The notes beneath the pieces are model-generated. The model made no database searches and was not told the DNA's origin. It saw nothing but the letters and a program-made list of their open reading frames with translations. A program made the translations under genes and the position numbers. This document shows positions 38,569 through 46,345 of a DNA stretch of 64,000 nt, piece by piece; the stretch's first letter is position 1; each line of letters starts with the position of its first letter. Source of the stretch: Trujillonella endophytica (GTDB lineage: Bacteria; Actinomycetota; Actinomycetes; Mycobacteriales; Geodermatophilaceae); contig NZ_FOEE01000002.1 of NCBI RefSeq assembly GCF_900110555.1, forward strand, positions 372,001-436,000, in the 5' to 3' direction.

Positions 38569-40002
38569 TCAGCCGCGCCAGGTCTCGAGCAGGCGCAGCC
38601 AGACCTCGCTCATCGTCGGGTAGGCCGGGACCGCGTGCCACAGCCGGGCCAGTGGCACCTCGCCGGCGACGGCGACCACCGCCGAGTGCAGCAGCTCGGC
38701 GACGTCCGGGCCGACGAAGGTCACCCCGAGCAGCACCTCGCGCTCGGTGTCGACGACCGCGATCGCCGTCCCCTCGTAGCCGTCCCGGTGCAGGGACGAG
38801 CCGGCCACGTTGCCGAGCGGGTACTCCACGACCCGGTGCGGGCGGCCGGACTCGGCCGCCCTCGCGGCGGTCAGGCCGACGCTGGCCACCTGCGGGTCGG
38901 TGAAGACGACCGACGGCACCGCCTCGGTGTCGGCGGTGGCCACGAACGGCGACCAGGCCGAGAGGTCGACGTCGGCCCCCGTCGCGCGGGCGACGATCGC
39001 CGCGCCCGCCTGCCGGGCCTGGTACTTGCCCATGTGGGTGAGCAGCGCGCGGCCGTTGACGTCACCGACGCCGTACAGCCAGGGCACGCCGCGGACCTGC
39101 AGCGACTCGTCGACGTCGAGGTAGCCGCGGCCCTCGAGGCCGACGGTCTCCAGGCCGATGTCGTGCGTGCGCGCCCGGCGGCCGGCGGCGACGAGAACCT
39201 GGTCGCCGCGGATCTCCTCGGCGGGGCCGTCGCCGTCGGACACGGTCACCACGACCTCGGTGCCCTCCCGGCGGGCCGACTGCACCGCGGCACCCAGCCG
39301 GACGTCGACCCCGGCCCCGCGCAGGGCGGCGGCCACCGCGTCCCCGGCGACGGGCTCGGCGTTGGCCAGCAGCCGCTCGCCGCGCTCCAGCACGGTCACG
39401 GTGGAGCCCAGCGCACTCCAGGCGGTCGCCATCTCGCAGCCGACGTAGCCGCCGCCGATCACGACCAGCCGGCCGGGCACCTCCTTGGCGCTGGTCGCCT
39501 CGCGCGGCGTCCAGGGGTCCACGTCGCGCAGGCCCTCCACCGGCGGCACCGCGGCCTCCGACCCGGTGCACAGCGCGACGGCGTGCGTGGCGGCCAGCCG
39601 GGTCTCGGTGCCGTCGGCGCCGGTGACGACGACGACGCGCTCGCCGTCGAGCCGCGCGCTGCCGCGGACCAGGTCGATGCCGGCGCCGGCCACCCACTGC
39701 GCCTGCCCGTCGTCGGACCAGCTCGAGGTGAACGAGTCCCGGCGGGCCAGCGTGGCCTGCACGTCCTGCTCGCCGGTGACGGCCGCCGACGCCCCGGACA
39801 CCCCCCGGGCGGCGGCGATCGCCTCGGTGCCGCGCAGCAGCGCCTTGCTGGGCATGCACGCCCAGTAGGAGCACTCACCGCCGACCAGTTCGGCCTCGAC
39901 GAGCGCCGCGGACAACCCGCCGCGGACGACGATGTCGGCCACGTTCTCGCCGGTCGAGCCGGCCCCCACCACGACGACGTCGTACGTCCGCTCGTCTGTC
40001 AC
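38569..40002 (-). CDS. FAD-dependent pyridine nucleotide-disulfide oxidoreductase
   Basis: A protein of 477 aa of the lipoamide dehydrogenase/mercuric reductase superfamily. FAD motif VVVGAGSTGENVA, redox pair in GGECSYWACMPSKALL (Cys-x4-Cys), NAD motif VVIGGGYVGCEMA, second FAD motif LYGVGDVNGRALL and the C-terminal active-site His in WHAVPAYPTMSEVW are all present. This Cys-Ser-Tyr-Trp-Ala-Cys subgroup is found in actinobacteria; the electron acceptor is unknown. CAGGAT lies 6 nt before GTG 40002. Divergent from a flavin reductase gene. Confidence 0.92.
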   Translation of the reverse strand: MTDERTYDVVVVGAGSTGENVADIVVRGGLSAALVEAELVGGECSYWACMPSKALLRGTEAIAAARGVSGASAAVTGEQDVQATLARRDSFTSSWSDDGQAQWVAGAGIDLVRGSARLDGERVVVVTGADGTETRLAATHAVALCTGSEAAVPPVEGLRDVDPWTPREATSAKEVPGRLVVIGGGYVGCEMATAWSALGSTVTVLERGERLLANAEPVAGDAVAAALRGAGVDVRLGAAVQSARREGTEVVVTVSDGDGPAEEIRGDQVLVAAGRRARTHDIGLETVGLEGRGYLDVDESLQVRGVPWLYGVGDVNGRALLTHMGKYQARQAGAAIVARATGADVDLSAWSPFVATADTEAVPSVVFTDPQVASVGLTAARAAESGRPHRVVEYPLGNVAGSSLHRDGYEGTAIAVVDTEREVLLGVTFVGPDVAELLHSAVVAVAGEVPLARLWHAVPAYPTMSEVWLRLLETWRG

Positions 40003-40036
40003 CGGCCCATCCTGGCGGTGTGGTCGACTGGCCGCC

Positions 40037-40543
40037 ATGAATTCCGGCCCGGTCGACGCCGCCGACTTCGCCGCGGCGCTGCGCCAGTACGCCGCCGGGG
40101 TCGCGCTGATGACCGTGCGGGACGGCATCGACGACGTCGGCACCACCGTCACCTCGGTGACCAGCGTGTCCGCCGTCCCGCCGCTGGTCGCCGTCGGCCT
40201 GACCGCGCAGGGGTACCCGCGGGAGGTGCTGGAGGACGTCGGCCGCTGCGCGCTGACCGTCCTCGCCGCGGACCAGGCGATCCTGGCCAGCCGGTTCTCC
40301 TCCGCGGGGCGGCCCAGCGCGCGGCACCTGCTGGAGTCCGTGCCGTGGCACCGCGCGCCCGACAGCGCCGCGATCGTGCTCGACGGCGGGCTGGTCGGCC
40401 TGGACTGCCGACTGGACCGCGTGGTCGAGGCCGGCGACCACGTGCTCGCGCTGCTGGAGGTGGTCGGCGTCCCGGTGCCCCCCGGCGACGGCGATCCGCT
40501 GCTGCGTTTCCGCGGTCGCTACCTGGGCCCGCCGGCGTCCTGA
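40037..40543 (+). CDS. Flavin reductase family protein (FMN-binding split barrel)
   Basis: A protein of 168 aa. The split-barrel pattern is FAAALRQYAAGVALMTVRDGIDDVGTTVTSVTSVSAVPPLVAVGL, with GRCALTVLAADQ, FSSAGRP and a C-terminal LLRFRGRYLGP. Such proteins reduce free FMN/FAD with NAD(P)H and often feed monooxygenases; none lies adjacent. The gene is divergent from the FAD oxidoreductase with a 34-nt gap. Confidence 0.87.
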   Translation: MNSGPVDAADFAAALRQYAAGVALMTVRDGIDDVGTTVTSVTSVSAVPPLVAVGLTAQGYPREVLEDVGRCALTVLAADQAILASRFSSAGRPSARHLLESVPWHRAPDSAAIVLDGGLVGLDCRLDRVVEAGDHVLALLEVVGVPVPPGDGDPLLRFRGRYLGPPAS

Positions 40544-40572
40544 CGGGGCATTTCGCGTTCGGGGGTCCCCGG

Positions 40573-40602
40573 GGAGGGTGCCTTTCGGGCGCGAGACCCT
40601 CC
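40573..40602. terminator. Weak hairpin between flavin reductase and fbiC
   Basis: GGAGGGT (40573-40579) and ACCCTCC (40596-40602) form a 7-bp stem with a 16-nt loop. TAGCGT at 40633-40638 further on is a candidate fbiC -10 with the ATG 9 nt downstream. Confidence 0.35.
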
Positions 40603-40647
40603 TCGCGCAACGGCACCGACACCCCGCGGGGATAGCGTGCGGGGGCC

Positions 40648-43260
40648 ATGACTTCGCAGCCCGCTCCCGCCCACGCCCTGCGCCGCGCGCTCGCCCGCGC
40701 CGAGCGGGGGGTCCCGCTCGACGCCGCCGAGGCCGAAGCACTGCTCTCCGCCCGCGGCCTGGCCGAGGGCGACCCCCTCGACCGGCTGCTCACCGCGGCC
40801 GCCCGCGTGCGCGACGCCGGGCTCGCCTCCGCTGGCCGGCCGGGCGTGGTGACCTACAGCCGCAAGGTGTTCATCCCGCTCACCCACCTGTGCCGCGACC
40901 GCTGCCACTACTGCACGTTCGTGACCACCCCGGGGCAGTTGCGCGCCGAGGGCAAGGCGCCGTTCCTCTCCCCCGACGAGGTGCTCGACATCGCCCGCCA
41001 GGGCGCGGCGCTGGGCTGCAAGGAGGCCCTGTTCACCCTCGGCGACCGCCCCGAGGCGCGCTGGCCGGTGGCCGCCGAGTGGCTGGAGGCGCACGGCTTC
41101 GACTCGACGCTGGGCTACCTGCGGGCGATGGCGATCCGGGTGCTGGAGGAGACGGGCCTGCTCCCTCACCTGAACCCCGGCGTGCTGTCGTGGGAGGAGA
41201 TCCAGCGGCTGAAGCCGGTCTCGGCGTCGATGGGGATGATGCTGGAGACGACGGCGACCCGGCTGTGGTCGGAGCCCGGTGGCCCGCACTTCGGCAGCCC
41301 GGACAAGGAGCCCGCCGTCCGGCTGCGGGTGCTGGAGGACGCCGGCCGCTCCGCCGTCCCGTTCACCACCGGCGTGCTGCTCGGCATCGGCGAGGACACC
41401 GCCGAGCGGATCGAGGCCGTCCTGGCGATCCGCGCCGCGCAGCAGCGGCACGGGCACGTGCAGGAGGTGATCGTCCAGAACTTCCGCGCCAAGCCGCGGA
41501 CGGCGATGGCCGCCGCCGAGGACCTGGAGCTGCAGGAGTACGTGGCCGCGGTCGCCGTCACCCGGCTGCTGCTCGGCCCGAAGGCGCACATCCAGGCGCC
41601 GCCGAACCTGTCGGACTCCACCGAGCTCGGGCTGCTGCTGCGGGCCGGCGTCGACGACTGGGGCGGCGTCAGCCCGCTCACGCCCGACCACGTGAACCCC
41701 GAGCGGCCCTGGCCGAACATCGAGAAGCTGGCCGCCCTGTCCGCCGACGCCGGGTTCACCCTGCGCGAGCGGCTCGCCGCCCAGCCGCCGTACGTCACGT
41801 CGCCCGAGCCGTGGCTGGACCCGCGGGTGCGCCCGCACGTGGCCGCGCTCGCCGGGCCGGACGGCCTCGCGGTCGAGGGGCGGAACCCCGTCGGCCTGCC
41901 GTGGCAGGAGCCGGACGAGGCCTGGGTGGTGACCGGCCCGGGAACCGGCCGCACCGACCTGCACGTCGAGGTCGACACCGTGGGCCGCACCGGCGACCGG
42001 CGCAGCGACTTCGACGCCGTCTACGGCGACTGGGCCGAGCTGCGGGACCGGACGACGTCCGCCCGTGACGGGCACTCCACCGCCATAGCCGCGGGCGATC
42101 CGGAGGTGCACGCAGCGCTCGCGCACGCCGAGCGCGACCCGGCGGGACTGTCGGACGCGGAGTACCTGGCACTGCTGGGCGCGGACGGGCGGGACCTGGA
42201 GGCGCTGGCGGCCCTCGCCGACGCCGTCCGCCGCGACGTCAACGGCGACGACGTCACCTACGTCGTGAACCGGAACATCAACTTCACCAACGTCTGCTAC
42301 ACCGGCTGCCGGTTCTGCGCGTTCGCCCAGCGGCGCACCGACGCCGACGCCTACACGCTGTCGCTGTCCGAGGTCGGCGAGCGCGTGGACCGTGCCTGGG
42401 CCGCGGGCGCCACCGAGATCTGCATGCAGGGCGGCATCCACCCCGACCTGCCCGGCACCGCGTACCTGGACCTGGCGCGCGAGGTGAAGCGCCGGCAGCC
42501 CGGCATCCACCTGCACGCGTTCTCACCGATGGAGATCGTCAACGGGTCGGCGCGCACCGGGCTGTCGTTCGCCGACTTCCTCACCGCGGCCAAGGAGGCC
42601 GGGCTCGACTCCGTGCCGGGCACGGCGGCGGAGATCCTGGACGACGACGTCCGCTGGGTGCTGACCAAGGGCAAGCTGCCGGCCGCGACCTGGGTGGAGA
42701 TCATCTCCACCGCGCACCGCGTCGGCATCCCGACGACCTCGACGATGATGTACGGCCACGTCGACACCCCCGCGCACTGGGTGGCGCACCTGCGCACCCT
42801 GGCCGGCATCCAGGACGAGACAGGCGGCTTCACCGAGTTCGTGCTGCTCCCGTTCGTGCACCACAACGCGCCGATCTACCTGGCCGGCGTCGCCCGCCCG
42901 GGGCCGACGGTGCGGGAGAACCGGGCGATCCACGCGGTGGCCCGGCTGCTGCTGCACGGACGGATTCCCAACATCCAGACCTCGTGGGTGAAGCTCGCGG
43001 AGGCCGGCACGAAGGCGGTGCTGCAGGGCGGCGTCAACGACCTCGGCGGCACGCTGATGGAGGAGACGATCAGCCGGATGGCGGGCAGCGAGAACGGCTC
43101 GCTCAAGACCATCGCCGAACTCGAGGCGATCGCCGCCTCGATCGGCCGGCCGGCCCGCCAGCGCACCACCGAGTACGGGACGCCGTCCGCCGAACGGCTG
43201 GCCACGGCCCGCTCCGACGAGGGCCGCCGCAACCTCAGCCTCTCGATCACCCCGGCCTGA
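40648..43260 (+). CDS. fbiC: FO synthase, fused CofG/CofH radical SAM enzyme
   Basis: A protein of 870 aa with two radical SAM modules. The CofG half has C82-x3-C86-x2-C89 ([11 protein letters not shown]) and the CofH half C550-x3-C554-x2-C557 ([12 protein letters not shown]). It joins tyrosine and the flavin precursor 5-amino-6-ribitylaminouracil to make FO, the chromophore of coenzyme F420. The fusion is typical of actinobacteria; two separate genes occur in methanogens and others. It appears intact. A 400-bp damaged copy of its CofH part lies 1.2 kb downstream. Confidence 0.98.
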   Translation: MTSQPAPAHALRRALARAERGVPLDAAEAEALLSARGLAEGDPLDRLLTAAARVRDAGLASAGRPGVVTYSRKVFIPLTHLCRDRCHYCTFVTTPGQLRAEGKAPFLSPDEVLDIARQGAALGCKEALFTLGDRPEARWPVAAEWLEAHGFDSTLGYLRAMAIRVLEETGLLPHLNPGVLSWEEIQRLKPVSASMGMMLETTATRLWSEPGGPHFGSPDKEPAVRLRVLEDAGRSAVPFTTGVLLGIGEDTAERIEAVLAIRAAQQRHGHVQEVIVQNFRAKPRTAMAAAEDLELQEYVAAVAVTRLLLGPKAHIQAPPNLSDSTELGLLLRAGVDDWGGVSPLTPDHVNPERPWPNIEKLAALSADAGFTLRERLAAQPPYVTSPEPWLDPRVRPHVAALAGPDGLAVEGRNPVGLPWQEPDEAWVVTGPGTGRTDLHVEVDTVGRTGDRRSDFDAVYGDWAELRDRTTSARDGHSTAIAAGDPEVHAALAHAERDPAGLSDAEYLALLGADGRDLEALAALADAVRRDVNGDDVTYVVNRNINFTNVCYTGCRFCAFAQRRTDADAYTLSLSEVGERVDRAWAAGATEICMQGGIHPDLPGTAYLDLAREVKRRQPGIHLHAFSPMEIVNGSARTGLSFADFLTAAKEAGLDSVPGTAAEILDDDVRWVLTKGKLPAATWVEIISTAHRVGIPTTSTMMYGHVDTPAHWVAHLRTLAGIQDETGGFTEFVLLPFVHHNAPIYLAGVARPGPTVRENRAIHAVARLLLHGRIPNIQTSWVKLAEAGTKAVLQGGVNDLGGTLMEETISRMAGSENGSLKTIAELEAIAASIGRPARQRTTEYGTPSAERLATARSDEGRRNLSLSITPA

Positions 43261-43353
43261 GGCCGCCGTCGGATCCGGCGGGCCGGACCGCGAGGTCGAG
43301 GTTGCCGTCGTCTGGCTGCACACGCTCACCCGCCAGTTGGCTACACTGGGAAC

Positions 43354-43713
43354 ATGAAGCGGATGGGGCCGACAAAGCAGCAGGACCTGCAGGCCCTCGC
43401 GGGAAACCTGCTGCGGACTGCGCGGGCGAAGGCCGGCGTGTCACAGGCGCGACTAGCCCAGTTGGCCGGAATGCCGCGGTCGACGGTGGAGCGGATCGAG
43501 GCCGGCACCCGGCAGCCGTCTCTGCCCACCCTCGGCAAGTTGCTGGCCGCGTTGGATCTGGACCTGCGACCGCGCCTCGAGCCTTATGACGATCATGACG
43601 ATGTCCTGAACGCGAACTCTGCGTCGATGACACCGGACCAGCGCGCAGCCACCGATGCCCGGCACGAGGCGCTCGTGGCACTGGTGGACGCCGGCCGGAT
43701 TGCGTCGGCGTGA
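43354..43713 (+). CDS. XRE-family HTH protein, probable antitoxin
   Basis: A protein of 119 aa with a Cro/C1 HTH (LLRTARAKAGVSQARLAQLAGMPRSTVERIEAGTRQPSLPTLGKLLAAL). The C-terminal part is acidic then alanine-rich (TPDQRAATDARHEALVALVDAG). TACACT lies 6 nt before the ATG. Its stop overlaps the start of a nucleotidyltransferase gene (GTGA), the usual order of an HTH-antitoxin/NTase-toxin pair (type IV AbiE-like or MenT/MNT-like). Function inferred from gene order. Confidence 0.8.
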   Translation: MKRMGPTKQQDLQALAGNLLRTARAKAGVSQARLAQLAGMPRSTVERIEAGTRQPSLPTLGKLLAALDLDLRPRLEPYDDHDDVLNANSASMTPDQRAATDARHEALVALVDAGRIASA

Positions 43714-44368
43714 CGCAGGCCGGCGAGGCCTTCGACGCGTGGCCCATCCTGGCGGTCCTGGAGCGGCACGGGATGGAGTTCGTGGTGGTGGGGGGCTACG
43801 CGGCACGGATGCACGGTGCGCAGCGACCGACGCGCGATGTAGACGTGACCCCGAGGACGACACGAGAGAACCTCGGCCGGCTGGCACCCGCGCTCGAGGA
43901 ACTGGACGCCCGGATCCGGTCCGAGGCCGATCCCGCCGGGTTTCCGTTCGCGGTGACCGGGGAGTCGCTGGCCGATGTCCGCATGCTGAACCTGCAGACC
44001 CGTCATGGGGAGCTCGATCTGACCGTTCGCCCGGCCGCATTCGAGGGTGGCTATGACGACCTGCTCGATCGGTCCCGGGTGCTCGCTCGGGGGGATCCAG
44101 GTGCGCGTCGCGGCGCTGGAGGACGTCATCCGGTCCAAGGAGACCGCCGCCAGGGAGCAGGACGTTCCGCGCCCTGCCGGAGCTGTATCGGTTGGCTGGG
44201 TCGACAGCGCAACGGGCGGTGGCCATTCCCGAGCCGCCATCGGCGGGGGTGACCAGGCGCCGCGACGCGGTACTGAGTCCGGCCGAACGGATCTCTGCGG
44301 CGCGACGACTGGCGACGCAGCGCAGGGATCGCGATGGGGAGCCGAGCGACGGGGAAGTGCCCGAGTAG
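43710..44368 (+). pseudogene. Frameshifted nucleotidyltransferase (AbiEii/NTase-toxin-like)
   Basis: The first about 125 residues are a good NTase-fold N-terminus: EFVVVGGYAARMHGAQRPTRDVDVTPR (GG...DxD) and LDLTVRPAAFEGGYDDLLDRS. The expected continuation, GIQVRVAALEDVIRSKETAA, appears in the +1 frame from about 44097. The next segment, FRALPELYRLAG, appears in the +2 frame from about 44162 and runs to TAG 44366-44368. Two shifts in one gene make it a likely pseudogene. The partner XRE gene is intact. Without repair the frame-0 product continues as unrelated sequence to 44252. Confidence 0.75.
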
Positions 44369-44466
44369 GAGGACGACCCGGTCGCGTAGCGGCCAACGCC
44401 GGACAGTCGCGAGGCCGACGACGCTCGGCCGGCGCGGAAGTAGTGATCCCGTTTCAAGCCTTCGCC

Positions 44467-44866
44467 GAGCGGGTGGACCGCGCCTGAGCCGCCGGGGCTA
44501 CCGAGATCTGCATGCAGGGCGGCATCCACCCCGACCTGCCCGGCACCGCGTACCTGGACCTGGCGCGCGAGATGAAGCGCCGACAGCCCGGCATCCACCT
44601 GCACGCGTTCTCGCCGATGGAGATCGTCAACGGGTCGGCGCGCACCGGCCTGTCGTTCGCCGACTTCCTCACCGCGGCCAAGGAGGCCGGGCTCGACTCC
44701 GTGCCGGGCACGGCGGCGGAGATCCTGGACGACGACGTCCGCTGGGCTGACCAAGGGCAAGCTGCCGGCCGCGACCTGGGTGGAGATCATCTCCACCGCG
44801 CACCGCGTTGGCATCCCGACGACCTCGACGATGACGTACGGCCACGTCGACACCCCGGCGCACTGG
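44467..44866 (+). pseudogene. Damaged duplicate of an internal fbiC segment
   Basis: About 400 bp match fbiC 42379-42780 almost base for base (seven or so substitutions from 44503 on). The copy has a TGG-to-TGA stop near 44486 and a 2-nt deletion near 44747 (GGGTGCTGACC to GGGCTGACC). It lacks the CofG half, the CofH cysteine motif and the C-terminus. At CACTGG (44861-44866) it joins IS3-type transposase sequence. It cannot make FO; it is a duplication scar. Confidence 0.88.
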
Positions 44867-45025
44867 TTCAACCACCGACGCCTGCACGGCGAGATCAGCC
44901 TCATTCCCCCGGTCGAGCACGAGGAGCTCTTCTACCCGCACAGCACCGCGGCGACTCCGTCGCCGCGTTCGTTCCGAGCCTCCACTGAACCCGGGACGAC
45001 ACAAGGGGGACTGCTGCACGAGTAG
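44861..45025 (+). mobile_element. IS3-family transposase OrfB, C-terminal fragment
   Basis: From [28 protein letters not shown] the reading frame is the well-known end of IS3-family OrfB integrases (W-[FY]-N-x-R-R-L-H-G...IPP.E.E). It ends GGLLHE and TAG at 45023-45025. Everything N-terminal, including the DDE core, is missing and replaced by the fbiC fragment. Confidence 0.8.
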
Positions 45026-45158
45026 GTGACAGGTCGGGTCAGGACGCTCACAACGTCGTCGCGGAACTCCTTGGGGTAGGGCTTGGGCACGATCAACATC
45101 CGTCCAGCGGCACCCTCGGCACCACAGATCAGATGTCACCTGCTCGTGCAGCAGTCCC
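45007..45158. mobile_element. IS3-family end fragments with 25-bp inverted repeats
   Basis: The 25-nt sequence at 45007-45031 (starting GGGACTGCTGCACGAG) recurs inverted at 45134-45158 with one mismatch. Between them, on the minus strand from ATG 45099, is an IS3 OrfA-like start (MLIVPKPYPKEFRDDVVSV). The 152-bp block is thus built from two opposite IS ends with the interior lost. Confidence 0.7.
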
Positions 45159-45223
45159 GCACGATGGCGGCGTTGGCTTAAATGCAGGCACAGCTTGCGT
45201 CTCGGGCTGACGGATCAAATGGA

Positions 45224-45937
45224 TTACACGACCGTTGAGGCCGTCACCGGAATCGATTCGTATGGCCCGGAAACCAACGAGTTAATCAGTTCAGCGCTTC
45301 CACCAATAAGTGTGGAGTCCATGTCGAAGCTGGTGGCCAGAAACCACTCTTTCCCCTCAGGCCAACTCATATCCGGCAGCACCCTGAAGTGTGTACCGGC
45401 CGCGGAATAGCCGGACTGTCCGTACTCATAAATCGAACTCCTCACGAGCAGGAACTCGCGATCGGGCCCGATTCGGAACAGCGGTTGACCAGAGGATTGG
45501 AGGTCGGATACCCAAGAGTAAATGCTCGAAAACGCCGAATAACACGCCTCTGGTGTGGTCGTATGGCTGGCGAGACGCTCGAAAACTGCGTCAGCCTCAT
45601 CTTCAGTGAGGCAGCCGATTCGCGGTTCTGCCGCCAAGTCGAACGAGCCGTGCTGAATGGCATAGCTTTGCACAAGTCCCTTCCAAGACACATCACCCTC
45701 GAGCTCGCGGTGCGCCGCTTCCGCCACTTCTGCCCAGCGAAGGGTCCTCGCTGACCCATCAGTCGCCTCGATCGGATGAAGGATGCGGAGATACGACTCA
45801 TAGACCGGAGGCACCCAGTGAGCCACCGTCATACTCTGCTGGTCCAGTGATTCTGCTATCCACTCAGCAGCCGAGAAGCGCGAAACCGCACCCATGGATG
45901 GGTGGAGGTTAGCCCTCCCCCGTCGCTTTGACTGCAT
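45224..45937 (-). CDS. Putative immunity protein for the Rhs toxin
   Basis: A protein of 237 aa starting at ATG 45937, with GGAGG 9 nt upstream. It begins 16 nt after the stop of the Rhs gene on the same strand, the normal position of the cognate immunity gene. The sequence is soluble and acidic (WIAESLDQQSMTVAHWVPPVYESYLRILHPIEATDG ... LRWAEVAEAAHREL ... SAFSSIYSWVSDLQSSGQPL); the AHWVPPVYESYLRILHP segment resembles a family of actinobacterial proteins I cannot name with certainty. Its codons are clearly less GC-rich than the surroundings, which fits transfer. No catalytic motif is seen. Confidence 0.65.
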   Translation of the reverse strand: MQSKRRGRANLHPSMGAVSRFSAAEWIAESLDQQSMTVAHWVPPVYESYLRILHPIEATDGSARTLRWAEVAEAAHRELEGDVSWKGLVQSYAIQHGSFDLAAEPRIGCLTEDEADAVFERLASHTTTPEACYSAFSSIYSWVSDLQSSGQPLFRIGPDREFLLVRSSIYEYGQSGYSAAGTHFRVLPDMSWPEGKEWFLATSFDMDSTLIGGSAELINSLVSGPYESIPVTASTVV

Positions 45938-45953
45938 CAGGTCACGCCTCCGT

Positions 45954-46345
45954 CTAAAGCGGGTTGCAGTTGGTGACATTACCGTAGGTCCTAGTAGTTG
46001 CATAGGCGGGAGCGGGGTGATGCCACGGATCGACGAAAAATCTTAGGGTCACGAGACTCATGTACAAACCGTTCACACAGGGCGCCGATGCAGTGAAGAG
46101 CTTAGTTCTGTCGCGACCGCCATAGGCTGAGACGGATCCACCAACTCTGACCCACCCGGTGCCTTGCAGTTTATAGAGATTAATGAACACGACCCTGTAG
46201 GCCCTGTCCGAGCAACGCGTTGTTGAGCGGGCGTTGATTCGGTTTAGCCCCTGCTCCCGGGCGTGCGTCGAAACCGAGATGCGATCAGCCGTGACCGTGC
46301 ATGTAACTGTGTGTCGTCCGTCCAAGTCGTAGCTAAGATTTGGAT
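45954..46345 (-). other. Variable C-terminal toxin domain of the Rhs protein
   Basis: The last about 125 residues, after the Rhs core end ([19 protein letters not shown]), form a distinct domain with four cysteines ([34 protein letters not shown]). It has several beta-strand-like runs such as [22 protein letters not shown] recognise no nuclease, deaminase, ADP-ribosyltransferase or protease motif. Codon use drops in GC relative to the Rhs core. This is the expected place of a polymorphic toxin tip. Confidence 0.65.

Noticed and set aside
38652-40635. A 666-aa plus-strand frame opposite the FAD oxidoreductase
   Set aside because: Antisense shadow; the minus-strand gene has complete cofactor and active-site motifs.
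43710-44368. Programmed frameshifting in the nucleotidyltransferase gene
   Set aside because: Two separate shifts are needed and no slippery run with downstream structure is evident; gene decay is simpler.
45195-45754. Plus-strand frames of 71 and 121 aa in the low-GC region
   Set aside because: They oppose the better-supported immunity gene, lack ribosome sites and show no family resemblance.
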